DNA of 44,631 bases from Phaeodactylibacter sp. (GTDB taxonomy: Bacteria > Bacteroidota > Bacteroidia > Chitinophagales > Saprospiraceae): contig NZ_JALEGS010000026.1 in NCBI RefSeq assembly GCF_022763345.1, positions 1 to 44,631 on the forward strand. The letters run 5' to 3'. Each line of letters opens with the position of its first letter. Within the stretch, counting starts at the first letter, position 1. Of the stretch, positions 8,474 through 18,571 are shown in pieces. Position numbers and translations under genes: made by a program. Below the pieces are notes generated by a model. That model saw nothing but the letters and a program-made list of their open reading frames with translations. It searched no databases and had not been told where the DNA came from.

Positions 8474-10198
8474 GTGCAGCTGCTGGTAGTCAGCATATTG
8501 GTAGGGCTACTCGATGGTCTAGGCCTGGCCATGTTCCTACCGCTGCTGGAGCTAGTGGCCGACAGCAACGCCCAAGTCTCAAGCGATGCTATGGGCAACC
8601 TCGCCTTCATCCTTGACGGGATACAAGCAATTGGGCTGCAGCTTACCCTTACAGTTGTGCTAATGACCATGCTGAGCTTCTTTGTATTCAAAGGTATATC
8701 CAAGTATATATCTAGCTATCTCAACGTCATTTACCAGCAATACTTTATTCGGAAGATACGGGTAGAAACCATAGACGCGCTGACCGAATACCGCTACGAA
8801 GCTTTTGTAAGTTCTGATGCGGGTGCCATACAGAATACGCTGAGCGGGGAAGTGCAACGGGTAATACAGTCCTATCGCAAGTACAGTCAGATGTTGGAGC
8901 AAGGCGTACTCGTTCTTACTTATGCAGGGCTAGCCTTTTTGGCTAATCCGGAATTTGCACTGTTGGTTTTGGTAGGCGGAGTACTCTCTAATTTTTTATT
9001 CAGCATCCTTTACAAAAAGACCAAAGTCCTCTCGCGGCAGTTTGTAAAGAGCAGCCATAGCTTTCAGGGCTTACTAATCCAAGAAGTTGCATTTTTTAAG
9101 TATTTGAAAGCTACCGGTAGCATCCGTCGCTATGCCCAAAACTTAAAGGAAAAAGTGTACGAAATCGAAGACTCCGTGCGCAAAATGGGCGTACTAAACA
9201 GCATCATGACCGGCGTACGCGAACCCCTAATGATGGCTATAGTTATAGGGACTATATTAGTACAGGTGCAATTAATGGGAGGCAGTTTAGCGACTATCAT
9301 CCTTAGCTTACTCTTCTTCTACCGGGCGCTGAGCGCGGTCACTACCCTGCAAACTTCATACAACCAATTTTTAAGCTTCTCCGGTTCTCTAACCAATATG
9401 ACCGACTTTGTGATAGAACTGCGTAAGCAGCGCGAGAGGAACGGCAGCATCGCAATGCCTAGTTTCCAACGAGTCATCAGAGTAGAAAACGTAAGCTTTG
9501 GCTATCAGCTAGGCGATTGGATACTCCAGGACCTCAAGCTCAGCCTGTACCGCAACGAGACTCTAGCCCTAGTGGGCGAGAGTGGCTCAGGCAAGACTAC
9601 CCTTATGAACCTGCTGAGTGGTCTGCTGCAGCCTAGCCAGGGGAAGATTTGGATTGATGGACAGGACATGTCCCAACTCGACATTCTGAGTTTCCAAAGC
9701 CGCATAGGCTACATTACCCAAGAGCCGGTCATCTTTGATGATACGATTTTCAACAACGTGAGTTTCTGGGCGGAAAAGACGCCGGAAAACCTACGGAACT
9801 GTTGGGCAGCCCTGGAGCAAGCGAGCATTGCCGATTTTGTACGAGAACATCCCGATGTCGAGGACGCACGCCTGGGTAACAAAGGTATCAACCTTAGCGG
9901 AGGTCAAAAACAGCGGATTTCCATCGCCCGAGAGCTGTACAAGGAAGTGGACTTTCTGTTTATGGACGAGGCAACCTCAGCCTTAGATTCAGAGACCGAA
10001 CGGGCCATACAAGAAAACATTGACCAGCTCAAGGGGCAGTACACCATACTAATTATCGCCCATCGGCTGTCTACTATTAGGAATGCTGACCGGGTGGTAG
10101 TGCTAAAACAGGGGCGAATTGAGCATATTGGGACTTACAAGGACCTAGTGAATAAATCCGTTTCTTTTAAACGGATGGTGGAACTACAAGAATTATGA
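8474..10198 (+). CDS. ABC-type lipid-linked glycan flippase (MsbA/PglK-like)
   Basis: At least 574 residues, with an N-terminal six-TM exporter domain and a C-terminal nucleotide-binding domain. Numbered from GTG 8474, Walker A is GESGSGKTT (368-376), the signature LSGGQKQR starts at 474, and Walker B FLFMDEATSALD and an H-loop (IAHRLSTIR) follow. No Wzx flippase occurs in the window, so this protein probably moves the lipid-linked repeat unit across the inner membrane, as PglK does. GTG 8474 is the first canonical start, but the frame is open to 8402 and clearly coding there (IKIFVKKHFSSLAFFYHHLR). The expected ATG at 8405 reads ATC. The stop overlaps the next start (ATGA). Confidence 0.88.
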   Translation: MQLLVVSILVGLLDGLGLAMFLPLLELVADSNAQVSSDAMGNLAFILDGIQAIGLQLTLTVVLMTMLSFFVFKGISKYISSYLNVIYQQYFIRKIRVETIDALTEYRYEAFVSSDAGAIQNTLSGEVQRVIQSYRKYSQMLEQGVLVLTYAGLAFLANPEFALLVLVGGVLSNFLFSILYKKTKVLSRQFVKSSHSFQGLLIQEVAFFKYLKATGSIRRYAQNLKEKVYEIEDSVRKMGVLNSIMTGVREPLMMAIVIGTILVQVQLMGGSLATIILSLLFFYRALSAVTTLQTSYNQFLSFSGSLTNMTDFVIELRKQRERNGSIAMPSFQRVIRVENVSFGYQLGDWILQDLKLSLYRNETLALVGESGSGKTTLMNLLSGLLQPSQGKIWIDGQDMSQLDILSFQSRIGYITQEPVIFDDTIFNNVSFWAEKTPENLRNCWAALEQASIADFVREHPDVEDARLGNKGINLSGGQKQRISIARELYKEVDFLFMDEATSALDSETERAIQENIDQLKGQYTILIIAHRLSTIRNADRVVVLKQGRIEHIGTYKDLVNKSVSFKRMVELQEL

Positions 10199-11277
10199 TC
10201 CCCGTAACCAAACCCTTCCTCCCTCCCAAACAAGAAGTCTACGCCCTGCTCAATGGCGTGTGGGAGCGCAATTGGCTGACCAATAACGGGCCCTTAGTCA
10301 ATGAGTATGAGATACGGCTCAAACAATACCTGGGGCTAAAGCACCTCCTGTTTGTTTCCAATGGAACCATTGCGCTGCAGATTGCCATCAAAGCTTTGGG
10401 GCTGAAAGGGGAGATCATTACTACTCCCTTCTCCTACGTGGCCACGACCTCCAGCATTGTATGGGAAGGATGTACACCGGTTTTCGTCGATATTGATGAA
10501 GAAACGCTTAATATCGATCCGGAAAAGATAGCGGACGCTATTACGCCCCAAACATCTGCTATACTTGCTACGCACTGCTTTGGGAATGCCTGTGATATCG
10601 ATGCTATTGATACGATAGCTAAAAAACACAACCTAAAAGTCATCTACGATGCCGCCCACTGCTTTGGAACCACCTACAAGGGCAAAAGCATCTTTGAGTA
10701 CGGCGATATCAGTACGCTTAGCCTGCATGCTACCAAGCCGGTGCATTCGGTAGAGGGCGGTCTTGTGGTGACCCAAGACCCGGAACTTCTGGAGCGGATG
10801 GCTTTCTTACGCAATTTTGGGCACGATGGTCCCGAAAACTTTAATGGGGTGGGTATTAATGGGAAAAACTCGGAGTTGCATGCGGCTGTGGGATTGGTCG
10901 TCCTGAATCATGCAGATGAAATCCTGGAGAACAGAAAAAAACTGAGCCTTTACTACGATAGGGAGCTGGAAAACTTAAAGGTTAGGAAACCTAAAGTGCA
11001 GGAACATTGCGGGTATAATCATGCCTATTACCCTATTATTTTCGGGGATGAAGCCCAAGCTTTAACAGCTAAAGTGGCTTTAGATAAACAAGAAATTTTT
11101 TGCAGACGGTATTTTTTTCCTTCACTCAATAAAGTGGGATATGTCAATGATTACGACATGCCTGTTTCAGAAAAGATTGCCCAATCTATTTTATGTCTGC
11201 CACTTTACTACGGCTTAAGTAATCAGGAGCAGTTTTTAATTAAGCGAAACCTCCTCAGGCTTCAGAATTATGGATAG
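10195..11277 (+). CDS. DegT/DnrJ/EryC1 sugar aminotransferase, VioA-like
   Basis: A 360-residue PLP-dependent sugar aminotransferase. The PLP lysine is K181 in SLHATKPVHSVEGG. The N-terminus (IPVTKPFLPP ... WLTNNGPLVNEYE) and ITTPFSYVATTSS resemble VioA, which makes dTDP-4-amino-4,6-dideoxyglucose from the 4-keto-6-deoxy sugar. The amino sugar could then be N-acylated. The precise substrate is inferred. The 4-base overlap with the flippase and the 8-base overlap with the WbqC gene place it in one transcription unit. Its 3' third is AT-richer than its 5' part, marking the start of the AT-rich core. Confidence 0.82.
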   Translation: MIPVTKPFLPPKQEVYALLNGVWERNWLTNNGPLVNEYEIRLKQYLGLKHLLFVSNGTIALQIAIKALGLKGEIITTPFSYVATTSSIVWEGCTPVFVDIDEETLNIDPEKIADAITPQTSAILATHCFGNACDIDAIDTIAKKHNLKVIYDAAHCFGTTYKGKSIFEYGDISTLSLHATKPVHSVEGGLVVTQDPELLERMAFLRNFGHDGPENFNGVGINGKNSELHAAVGLVVLNHADEILENRKKLSLYYDRELENLKVRKPKVQEHCGYNHAYYPIIFGDEAQALTAKVALDKQEIFCRRYFFPSLNKVGYVNDYDMPVSEKIAQSILCLPLYYGLSNQEQFLIKRNLLRLQNYG

Positions 11278-11992
11278 AATTAGTCGTATCGCCATAATGC
11301 AACCTTACTTTTTTCCCTATATAGGGTACTTTGCAATGATTAAGCATACAGAATTATTTATTTTATTTGATACGCCTCAATTTATAAGACATGGCTGGAT
11401 AGAACGAAATCAGGTACTAAAACCTAGCGGTGAACCGCTTTATATAAAAGTGCCGTTGGTTAAACACCATAGGGATACAAAGATTAATGAAATAGTTATC
11501 AAAAATAGTCAGCCCTGGAAGGATAAAATACTCGCTCAACTTGGGCCTTACAAGAAAAAAGCCCCTAACTACTCAAAAGTAATTAACCTGCTTAATGAAA
11601 TTTTTGAATTGGATACCGATTCGATTGTTGAGCTCAATCGTTTTTCACTAGAAAAAGTCTGCCAGTATTTAGAAATTAATACCCCGATTGAAGTCTGGTC
11701 TGGAATGAATGTAGATATAGCCCCCGTAAATGAGCCTGATGAATGGGCGCTGAATATTAGCAAAGCCCTCGGGGCAGATTCTTATATCAATCCACCGGGT
11801 GGAATGGACTTTTTCGATAGAGCAAAGTATAAAAATGCCGGGGTAAACCTCAAATTCATGAAAGTCGTACCCGTTGAATACAGGCAAATATCTGAATCCT
11901 TTGTCCCTAATTTATCAATCATCGATATCTTGATGTTCTGTGATGCTGAACAGGTCCACAGCATGCTGGATAATTATGAACTAATTAAGTAA
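11270..11992 (+). CDS. WbqC-family protein
   Basis: A 240-residue protein with the family signature near the N-terminus (AIMQPYFFPYIGYFAMIKHTE, QFIRHGWIERNQ) and PPGGMDFFDRAKYK near residues 180-195. WbqC proteins are widespread in O-antigen and flagellin-glycan clusters next to DegT aminotransferases. Their biochemical activity is not firmly established; a role in modifying a 4-amino sugar is an inference from this recurring neighbourhood. The ATG overlaps the preceding stop by 8 bases. Confidence 0.85.
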   Translation: MDRISRIAIMQPYFFPYIGYFAMIKHTELFILFDTPQFIRHGWIERNQVLKPSGEPLYIKVPLVKHHRDTKINEIVIKNSQPWKDKILAQLGPYKKKAPNYSKVINLLNEIFELDTDSIVELNRFSLEKVCQYLEINTPIEVWSGMNVDIAPVNEPDEWALNISKALGADSYINPPGGMDFFDRAKYKNAGVNLKFMKVVPVEYRQISESFVPNLSIIDILMFCDAEQVHSMLDNYELIK

Positions 11993-12001
11993 TTCAAAAA
12001 T

Positions 12002-12679
12002 ATGTCAGAATACTGGAAAAGCTATTGGAAAAATGTACATATTACTGATCCACAAATAACCGTAGGAAGGACAAAATTTGGTGATCCTGTATCGGCAAAA
12101 GCCTTTTCTAAGGAGATTACCTTCATTAATAAAAAATTAAAAGTCTCTGATAAAGAGAATCTTCTTGATCTTTGCGCAGGCAATGGACTCATATCTGATT
12201 TTTTTGCACCACTAGTAAATCAGGTGACAGCAGTAGACATATCAGAAGTACTTCTAGAAAACTTTATTTCTAGAATGCCTAATATAGAAAAAATATGCCA
12301 AGATTTAAATGAATTTGACTTCAGAAAATATCATTACCATAAAGTGATCTGGCATTTTTCAATTCAACATTTTAGCTTGTCGAACTCAGTACAAATAATT
12401 AAAAAGTGCCTTGATAATATACAAGAAGGTGGAGTGTTTTATATTGGCGATGTGCCTGATTTAGACAAAAAATGGCAGTTTTATTCCCTTCCAGAATATA
12501 GGTCTTTCTATTTCGATAAGTTAATTAACGGTCAAGATCATATTGGAACTTGGTTTCAGAAATCCTTCTTTATTCATTTATTAGACTACCTAGGTTACAA
12601 AGACAGATACGAAATTATCTCCAAGCCTGAATTTCACTTCAATTCGGGCTATAGGTTTGATTTACTGATTTGGAAATGA
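12002..12679 (+). CDS. SAM-dependent class I methyltransferase
   Basis: A 225-residue protein whose motif I is LLDLCAGNGLISDFF, with VTAVDIS as the motif II acid loop and GGVFYIGDVPD as a post-motif strand. The acceptor is unknown. The setting between an aminotransferase/WbqC pair and a sulfotransferase suggests sugar O- or N-methylation. Its stop TGA overlaps the following ATG. Codon use is strongly AT-rich. Confidence 0.78.
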   Translation: MSEYWKSYWKNVHITDPQITVGRTKFGDPVSAKAFSKEITFINKKLKVSDKENLLDLCAGNGLISDFFAPLVNQVTAVDISEVLLENFISRMPNIEKICQDLNEFDFRKYHYHKVIWHFSIQHFSLSNSVQIIKKCLDNIQEGGVFYIGDVPDLDKKWQFYSLPEYRSFYFDKLINGQDHIGTWFQKSFFIHLLDYLGYKDRYEIISKPEFHFNSGYRFDLLIWK

Positions 12680-13485
12680 AGTTGATAGCCCTACATTCCA
12701 TGCCACGATCAGGCTCTACATGGTTAGGAAGCATTATAGACTCTCACCCTTCTATTTCATATAAAATGCAGCCTTTATTCTCTTATTCCTTGAAAGGTTA
12801 TTTAGATGATTATTCCAATTATAGCAGAATACAGAGTTTTAAAAATCAGCTATTAAACACTGAAAGCGATTTTATAGATCAAATTGAGAAAAAGAAAAGA
12901 AATATAATTCCAGTTTTTAAGAAGTCAACTCCAAAAGTAGTGGCGTATAAGGAAACTCGATATCATTATATTTTAGAAAATTTACTGCGCACTGATAAAG
13001 AATCCTATGTTGTTTGTTTAATCAGAAATCCTCTTGCTCATCTATATTCTTGGCTGAATGCACCAAAAGAGTTCAGGCATGAGTTAGGCTGGAAAATTGA
13101 AGAAGAGTGGTTACTTGCTCCCAAGAAAAACCAAGGTAGAGCCGAGGAATATTATGGCTATCAAAAGTGGAAAGAAACCACAATAATGTTTCATTCTCTA
13201 CAAAAAGCATATCCTGATCGCTGTTTGATTATCAACTACTCTGATTTACTAAGGACCCCAATGCAAAAAGCCTTACATATTTTTAGCTTTTTAGGACTAC
13301 AAATTCACCAACAAACAAAAGAGTTTATTAAAGAGAGCAGAAGCAAAAATGATAAAGATCCATATGGAGTCTATAAAGACAAGAAGGAAGACAATTCATG
13401 GCAAGGAAAATTACCTGGTTATATAGTCGATTACGTACAAAATGATTTGGCTGGTACTAGATTAGAATCATACATTACATCATAA
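12676..13485 (+). CDS. Sulfotransferase family protein
   Basis: A 269-residue protein starting at the ATG that overlaps the upstream TGA. The 5'-phosphosulfate-binding loop is MPRSGSTW (residues 9-16), and the 3'-phosphate-binding strand is YVVCLIRNPLAHLYSW. These are the PAPS-binding motifs of carbohydrate sulfotransferases. It probably adds sulfate to a sugar of the repeat unit. The exact acceptor cannot be read. No PAPS synthesis genes are nearby, so PAPS must come from elsewhere in the genome. Confidence 0.8.
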   Translation: MKLIALHSMPRSGSTWLGSIIDSHPSISYKMQPLFSYSLKGYLDDYSNYSRIQSFKNQLLNTESDFIDQIEKKKRNIIPVFKKSTPKVVAYKETRYHYILENLLRTDKESYVVCLIRNPLAHLYSWLNAPKEFRHELGWKIEEEWLLAPKKNQGRAEEYYGYQKWKETTIMFHSLQKAYPDRCLIINYSDLLRTPMQKALHIFSFLGLQIHQQTKEFIKESRSKNDKDPYGVYKDKKEDNSWQGKLPGYIVDYVQNDLAGTRLESYITS

Positions 13486-13493
13486 CCAATTGC

Positions 13494-14402
13494 ATGAACT
13501 TCCAAGAATTCAAATCCAGATACCAAAAAGCCCCTGTTGAGGAATATCCCAACAAAGTCACGGACGTGCCTGTGGTTTCTGTCTGTGTGATGACCTATCA
13601 GCACAAAGACTACATCAGGCAGTGTCTTGATAGTATTTTGATGCAAAAAACGGACTTCCCCTTTGAAGTTTTGTTGGGGGAAGATGCTTCGACAGATGGG
13701 ACACGGGAGATATGTATTGAGTATGCAGAGCGTTATCCGGATAAAATCCGGTTGTTTTTGCATGAGCGAGCGAATAATATTCATATTAATGGCAGTCCTA
13801 CAGGGCGGTTTAATTTCCTTTATAATTTATTTTCTGCCAAAGGGGAGTATATCGCGCTTTGTGAGGGGGATGACTACTGGGTTGATATACATAAACTTCA
13901 AAAACAATATGACTTTTTAGAATCCAACCTTGAATATGTTTTAGTTAAATCAAAGCAAAGAAACGTTGATGAAATTGGAAATACACTCTCTGTGAGTAAT
14001 GGAGGTACCCGTACAATTATGTTTCGCAATATAGTGAAGCTACCCGTTGACTTTATCAATATCATCCCACATGGTGACAATCTACTTAATGGAGTATTAA
14101 AACTATATGGAAAAACATTTTCACTAAATGAAGTTACAGCAGCTTGGAGAAAGCATCCTGAAGGTCTATGGGGACCACTTACAGACCAAGGTAACGAGGC
14201 AAAATTGCAGCTAAATAGAGGCCTGTCTAAGGTGGGTACAGGCCTTACTCTTCTGAAAATGAAAAATATAAAGTATGGTGAGGCATATATCCTAAACGCT
14301 ATACCCAACTTACTCAGAGCCACAGAAACCCCTTACACTTGGAAAGACAAGCTTCGTTTACTAGCAAAAATGTTCAAAATAATCTTTAACAAAAACATTT
14401 AA
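13494..14402 (+). CDS. Glycosyltransferase family 2
   Basis: A 302-residue GT-A fold enzyme with [20 protein letters not shown] at the nucleotide-binding N-terminus, GEDASTDGT and the metal-binding region CEGDDYW. It lacks transmembrane segments, which fits a cytoplasmic enzyme building the lipid-linked repeat unit. Composition shifts within the gene: the first 400 bases are GC-richer than the rest. Two bases separate its stop from the NeuB start. Confidence 0.85.
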   Translation: MNFQEFKSRYQKAPVEEYPNKVTDVPVVSVCVMTYQHKDYIRQCLDSILMQKTDFPFEVLLGEDASTDGTREICIEYAERYPDKIRLFLHERANNIHINGSPTGRFNFLYNLFSAKGEYIALCEGDDYWVDIHKLQKQYDFLESNLEYVLVKSKQRNVDEIGNTLSVSNGGTRTIMFRNIVKLPVDFINIIPHGDNLLNGVLKLYGKTFSLNEVTAAWRKHPEGLWGPLTDQGNEAKLQLNRGLSKVGTGLTLLKMKNIKYGEAYILNAIPNLLRATETPYTWKDKLRLLAKMFKIIFNKNI

Positions 14403-14404
14403 AT

Positions 14405-15451
14405 ATGAAAAAAGCAGTTTTGACAATACGTGGTCGAAAAGTAGGTTATGATTATAAGCCTTTGGTTATTGCCGAGATTGGCATTAACCATGGAGGCAGT
14501 TTGGAAGAAGCAAAAAAAATAGTAGATGCAGCTTTAGAAGCTGGCGCTGAAGTGATTAAACATCAGACTCATATTGTGGAAGATGAAATGAGTAATTTGG
14601 CTAAAACTACTATCCCGGGAAATGCGAATAAATCCATTTACGAAATTATGGATGAATGTGCTTTAAATGAAGCAGAGGAAAAAGCATTAATGGAATATGT
14701 AGAAAATAAGGGAGGTATTTTCATTAGCACTCCTTTTTCTAGAGCTGCTGCTAACCGTCTTGAATCATTTGGTGTGCCGGCATACAAAATAGGATCTGGA
14801 GAATGTAATAACTATCCCCTGATAAAACATATTGCTAATTTTGGCAAGCCCATTATCCTCAGTACAGGAATGAATGATCTTGACACTGTCCGAGGAGCAG
14901 TAAATATACTTGAAAAATACAATGTTGATTATGCGTTATTACACACTACCAATTTATATCCAACTGACCCGAAGCTAGTAAGGCTAGGTGCTATGACAGA
15001 TTTGCAAAACGAATTTCCAAATGCAGTAATAGGTTTATCAGACCATACGACTTCTAACCATGCTTGCTTGGGGGCTGTTGCCCTTGGTGCGTCTATCCTT
15101 GAGAGACACTTCACTGATAGCCTAAAAAGAGAAGGCCCTGATATTGTATGTTCGATGGACCCTAGAGCGCTAAAAAATCTTATTACAGGCGCGAATTTGC
15201 TTCAACAAATGCGTGGCGGAAATAAAAAAGTCCTGCTAGAAGAGGAGCAAGTGACTAGAGATTTTGCCTATGCCACAGTAGTTTCAATCAAAGATATAAA
15301 AGCGGGCGATGCTTTTACTAAACAAAATATATGGGTAAAAAGACCAGGCGTTGGGGAGATTCCAGCTATTGATTTCGAGCAAATTTTGGGAAAAACAGCT
15401 ACAGAAGATATAGCTGTAGATCAACATTTGAAGAAAAGTCAAGTGAAATGA
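14405..15451 (+). CDS. neuB: N-acetylneuraminate synthase
   Basis: A 348-residue sialic-acid synthase condensing ManNAc with phosphoenolpyruvate. The N-terminal TIM-barrel shows AEIGINHGG (23-31), [37 protein letters not shown] and [19 protein letters not shown]. The C-terminal SAF/antifreeze-like domain covers about 285-345 ([20 protein letters not shown]). The pattern closely recalls Campylobacter NeuB1-type enzymes, favouring true Neu5Ac over legionaminic or pseudaminic acid, although related nonulosonates remain possible. NeuC and NeuA follow directly. Confidence 0.93.
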   Translation: MKKAVLTIRGRKVGYDYKPLVIAEIGINHGGSLEEAKKIVDAALEAGAEVIKHQTHIVEDEMSNLAKTTIPGNANKSIYEIMDECALNEAEEKALMEYVENKGGIFISTPFSRAAANRLESFGVPAYKIGSGECNNYPLIKHIANFGKPIILSTGMNDLDTVRGAVNILEKYNVDYALLHTTNLYPTDPKLVRLGAMTDLQNEFPNAVIGLSDHTTSNHACLGAVALGASILERHFTDSLKREGPDIVCSMDPRALKNLITGANLLQQMRGGNKKVLLEEEQVTRDFAYATVVSIKDIKAGDAFTKQNIWVKRPGVGEIPAIDFEQILGKTATEDIAVDQHLKKSQVK

Positions 15452-16575
15452 AAAGAAGAATACTATTTATTTCAGGGACTCGTGCAGACTTTGGCAAGCA
15501 AAAGGCTCTGATGCAAGCTGTCAAGAATCATCCAAATTTCAACTTAAGTATATTTTGTACAGGCATGCATCTAATGTCTAAATATGGCTATACTGTAACT
15601 GAACTACAGAAGGCTGGATTTTCAGATAATATCTTCCATTTTCTCAACCAAGTAGAAGGGGAAAGTATGGAAATAACTCTATCTAATACGATTGCAGGGT
15701 TAAGTCGTTACCTATGCGAAAACCCGGTAGATTTAATTATTATACATGGAGATCGAATAGAAGCTTTAGCTGGTGCCATAGTGGGAGCATTACGCAATCA
15801 ACTCGTTGGGCATATTGAAGGCGGAGAGGTCTCAGGAACGATAGATGATCTTCTGAGGCACGCTACATCTAAAATGGCTCACATTCACTTCGTCGCTAGT
15901 TCGATTGCAAGACAGCGATTGATACAGTTAGGTGAATTAGAGAAGAATATATTTAAAATTGGATCCCCTGATGTTGATGTGATGCTATCAGATAACTTAC
16001 CTTCTTTAGATGAAGTTAGGCAGCGCTATGATATAAAATATGAGCATTACGCCATTGCCATATTGCATCCTGTTACTACTGAAGTCCACATGATAAAAAA
16101 AGCAGTAACTACGTACATAGAAGTGTTAAGGAAGAGTGGTCGAAATTACGTAGTAGTATACCCAAATAACGATATGGGGTCCGAACACATTCTTGCTGCC
16201 ATAGAGCAGTTAAAAGAGCTCGAAAGCTTTAGGGTGTTTCCCTCCTTACGCTTCGAGTATTTTCTAACCCTATTAAAAAATTCCGAATTTATCATTGGAA
16301 ACTCCAGTGCAGGTATCCATGAAGCTCCAGTTTATGGAGTGCCTACGATCGATATAGGTAGCCGTCAGCGGAATCGCTTCAGGTATAAATCGATTCGTAA
16401 TGTAGATTTTTCACAAGAGCAATTGCTAAGTGCGATTGAGGAAGCTACTCAGGCAGGTCGGTACGAATCAACTACTCACTATGGGAAAGGAGACAGTGCA
16501 CAGTCTTTTATTAGAATTTTAGAATCTCAGACTTTGTGGGAAACTGAGAAACAAAAACCATTTGTTGATCTTTAG
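15448..16575 (+). CDS. neuC: UDP-GlcNAc 2-epimerase (hydrolysing)
   Basis: A 375-residue GT-B-like epimerase that yields ManNAc and UDP for NeuB. Motifs include SGTRADFGK near the N-terminus, [35 protein letters not shown] and [20 protein letters not shown]. The C-terminus KQKPFVDL also matches NeuC proteins. ATG overlaps the neuB stop (ATGA). It could instead act on UDP-diacetylbacillosamine (LegG), but the NeuB similarity argues for UDP-GlcNAc. Confidence 0.92.
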   Translation: MKRRILFISGTRADFGKQKALMQAVKNHPNFNLSIFCTGMHLMSKYGYTVTELQKAGFSDNIFHFLNQVEGESMEITLSNTIAGLSRYLCENPVDLIIIHGDRIEALAGAIVGALRNQLVGHIEGGEVSGTIDDLLRHATSKMAHIHFVASSIARQRLIQLGELEKNIFKIGSPDVDVMLSDNLPSLDEVRQRYDIKYEHYAIAILHPVTTEVHMIKKAVTTYIEVLRKSGRNYVVVYPNNDMGSEHILAAIEQLKELESFRVFPSLRFEYFLTLLKNSEFIIGNSSAGIHEAPVYGVPTIDIGSRQRNRFRYKSIRNVDFSQEQLLSAIEEATQAGRYESTTHYGKGDSAQSFIRILESQTLWETEKQKPFVDL

Positions 16576-16578
16576 AAA

Positions 16579-17286
16579 ATGTATCAGGATAAAGAAGTTA
16601 TTGCAATTATTCCAGCTAGAGGCGGCTCTAAGGGTATTCCAAAAAAAAACATGATAAAGTTAGGTGGCTATCCTCTAATTTACTGGACAATAGTTCGGGC
16701 TCAACGCTCAAACCATATTGACCGTATAATAGTGAGTTCAGATGATGATGAAATTTTATCCTATTCAGAAAGTATAGGCGCAGAAGCTTTACGTCGACCT
16801 TTAAATCTTGCTACAGATACTGCCTCAAGTGTAGACGTTGTCCTTCATGTATTAGAATATCTTGGATTGAAAGAATCGCATGAGCTGATTCTTCTATTAC
16901 AGCCTACTTCCCCGTTAAGAACAACTGAAACAATAGACAAGTCAATCAAATTCTGTTTGGAAAATGCATATAAATACGTAATGAGCGTCTCCCCACTGCA
17001 GAAGAGTCCCTATCATTTCTACTTAGAAGGAGAAAATAATATCCTTATTCCACTTTACTCGCCAGAAGGAATCACTTCAGTAAGACGACAAGATTTACCT
17101 ACTGCTTATACATCTAATGGGGCGATCTATCTAGTGGACGCACATTACTTTACCCAAATTCGTACGTTCAAACCAGAAAATATTCATGCCTTCAAAATGA
17201 GTGACGAAGAAAGTATCGACATTGATACTCTGAGTGATTTGAACGCGGCAGAGAAATTAATACGTCTTAAAAACATCCAAGCATGA
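16579..17286 (+). CDS. neuA: CMP-sialic acid synthetase (acylneuraminate cytidylyltransferase)
   Basis: A 235-residue cytidylyltransferase activating sialic acid with CTP. It has the IIPARGGSKGIPKKN nucleotide-binding loop (10-24), LLQPTSPLRT, SNGAIYLVD and the DIDTLSDL C-terminal motif. It lacks the extra esterase domain of some NeuA proteins. Three bases separate it from neuC, and its stop overlaps the next gene (ATGA), completing a neuBCA cassette. Confidence 0.92.
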   Translation: MYQDKEVIAIIPARGGSKGIPKKNMIKLGGYPLIYWTIVRAQRSNHIDRIIVSSDDDEILSYSESIGAEALRRPLNLATDTASSVDVVLHVLEYLGLKESHELILLLQPTSPLRTTETIDKSIKFCLENAYKYVMSVSPLQKSPYHFYLEGENNILIPLYSPEGITSVRRQDLPTAYTSNGAIYLVDAHYFTQIRTFKPENIHAFKMSDEESIDIDTLSDLNAAEKLIRLKNIQA

Positions 17287-18404
17287 AAATACTTCATATC
17301 GCCTCTTTTATAGGCAATATTGGCGACAATGCTAGTCATTCAGGGTTCCATAACTTAATAGGTCAAGAGCTTCGACAAAAACTAGAGTTCAACCAAATAG
17401 AAATAAGGAGATTTTACCAGAGCTATAGTAGACTTGACAAGCAGCTTTTCGACGAAAGCTTCGCCAAATTATCGAATAAACATGATGCTTTGTTGATTGG
17501 GGGGGGAGGGTTTCTTGATTACTGGATTAAGGGTAGCCAAACTGGTACGACCCTTGATATATCTCTAGAAATACTCGAACAAATTAAGGTCCCTATTATT
17601 ATTGGCAGTGTTGGAAGTCTTCCTCACCACGATGTACCTAAAGAAAACTTTAGGAAATTCGAAAAATTCCTCCAGTACGCATCAAATCGAGACAACCTAC
17701 ATATCCTTTTACGAAATGATGGTTCTAAAACAAGTTTACGAAACACTTTTGGCGAAGACTTAATAGAAAACATGCCCGAAATTCTAGATCACGGCTTTTT
17801 CTACGAACCACCCAAAAATGATTTGGTGCTAAAAAAAATAAAGCCTTATGTTCTTATCAATACAACAGTCGACCAATTGGAGATGATAAATAAAAATAAA
17901 AATTTGTCAATAGCAGAATTCACGAAACAAATTCGAAGAGTAATAATTCACTTACTGAAAACCACAGAATACAACATTGTATTTATTCCACATATTTACA
18001 AAGACATCTATGGATTTATGCAAATCTTAGAGAATGTAGATGATTATTTCATTCGTAGTCGTATCCAAATTGCTCCTTACCTTCAAGGCAATGCGGGGGC
18101 AGAAACTCTATTTAACTTATACAGGTACTCTGAACTAAATATCTGCATGAGATTTCATGCAAATGTTTGTTCGTTAGCTTTTAATCAACCAACTGTAGGC
18201 TTAGCCGCGTTACCTAGAATAGAGAATGTTCACAAAAATTTAGATAGTCATAACTATGTAAACCTAAATGAAGGAATGGCAGAAACTATTATTAAAAATT
18301 TAACAACAGGAATAAGTAAACCTGGAGTAGAAAGTAAATTAAAAGAACATAAAGAGAGGACTATCTCAGTGTATAGAGATATACTAAATGGAATAATAAA
18401 ATAG
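17283..18404 (+). CDS. Polysaccharide pyruvyltransferase-like protein
   Basis: A 373-residue protein with the GT-B-like fold signatures of the PS_pyruv_trans family: IASFIGNIGDNASHSGFHNL at the N-terminus, ALLIGGGGFLDYWI and CMRFHANVCSLAFNQPTVGL at the C-terminus. Members transfer pyruvate ketals from phosphoenolpyruvate to sugars, but some relatives act as glycosyltransferases. Since it is translationally coupled to neuA, a role with the sialylated repeat unit is likely. Confidence 0.72.
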   Translation: MKILHIASFIGNIGDNASHSGFHNLIGQELRQKLEFNQIEIRRFYQSYSRLDKQLFDESFAKLSNKHDALLIGGGGFLDYWIKGSQTGTTLDISLEILEQIKVPIIIGSVGSLPHHDVPKENFRKFEKFLQYASNRDNLHILLRNDGSKTSLRNTFGEDLIENMPEILDHGFFYEPPKNDLVLKKIKPYVLINTTVDQLEMINKNKNLSIAEFTKQIRRVIIHLLKTTEYNIVFIPHIYKDIYGFMQILENVDDYFIRSRIQIAPYLQGNAGAETLFNLYRYSELNICMRFHANVCSLAFNQPTVGLAALPRIENVHKNLDSHNYVNLNEGMAETIIKNLTTGISKPGVESKLKEHKERTISVYRDILNGIIK

Positions 18405-18418
18405 TAACATCCAATCAT

Positions 18419-18569
18419 TTATAGCAATTCTTCATCTTTGGCTTTGACTACATACAAATTTACCCCCCGCTTGTCTGCTACCACATCTTGAGCATATGTT
18501 CCCCCCTCCGGGTTAAAGTAATTTCTTCAGCTGTGGTGCACTCTCTATATGTTTTTTAGTTACAGTAAA
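18419..18569 (-). pseudogene. 3' fragment of an unidentified minus-strand gene
   Basis: Reading the minus strand from the edge of the ISL3 element gives a protein-like FTVTKKHIESAPQLKKL, then, after a one-base frame change, NPEGGTYAQDVVADKRGVN and a normal stop at 18419-18421. I do not recognise the family. It looks like the end of a gene cut by the insertion and then frameshifted. The orientation is opposite to the surrounding operon. Confidence 0.4.
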
Positions 18570-18571
18570 CC

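Noticed and set aside
14405..17286. Legionaminic or pseudaminic acid pathway instead of sialic acid
   Set aside because: The NeuB and NeuC motif wording follows Neu5Ac enzymes and no LegB/LegC or PseB/PseC genes are adjacent; the alternative is noted but less likely.
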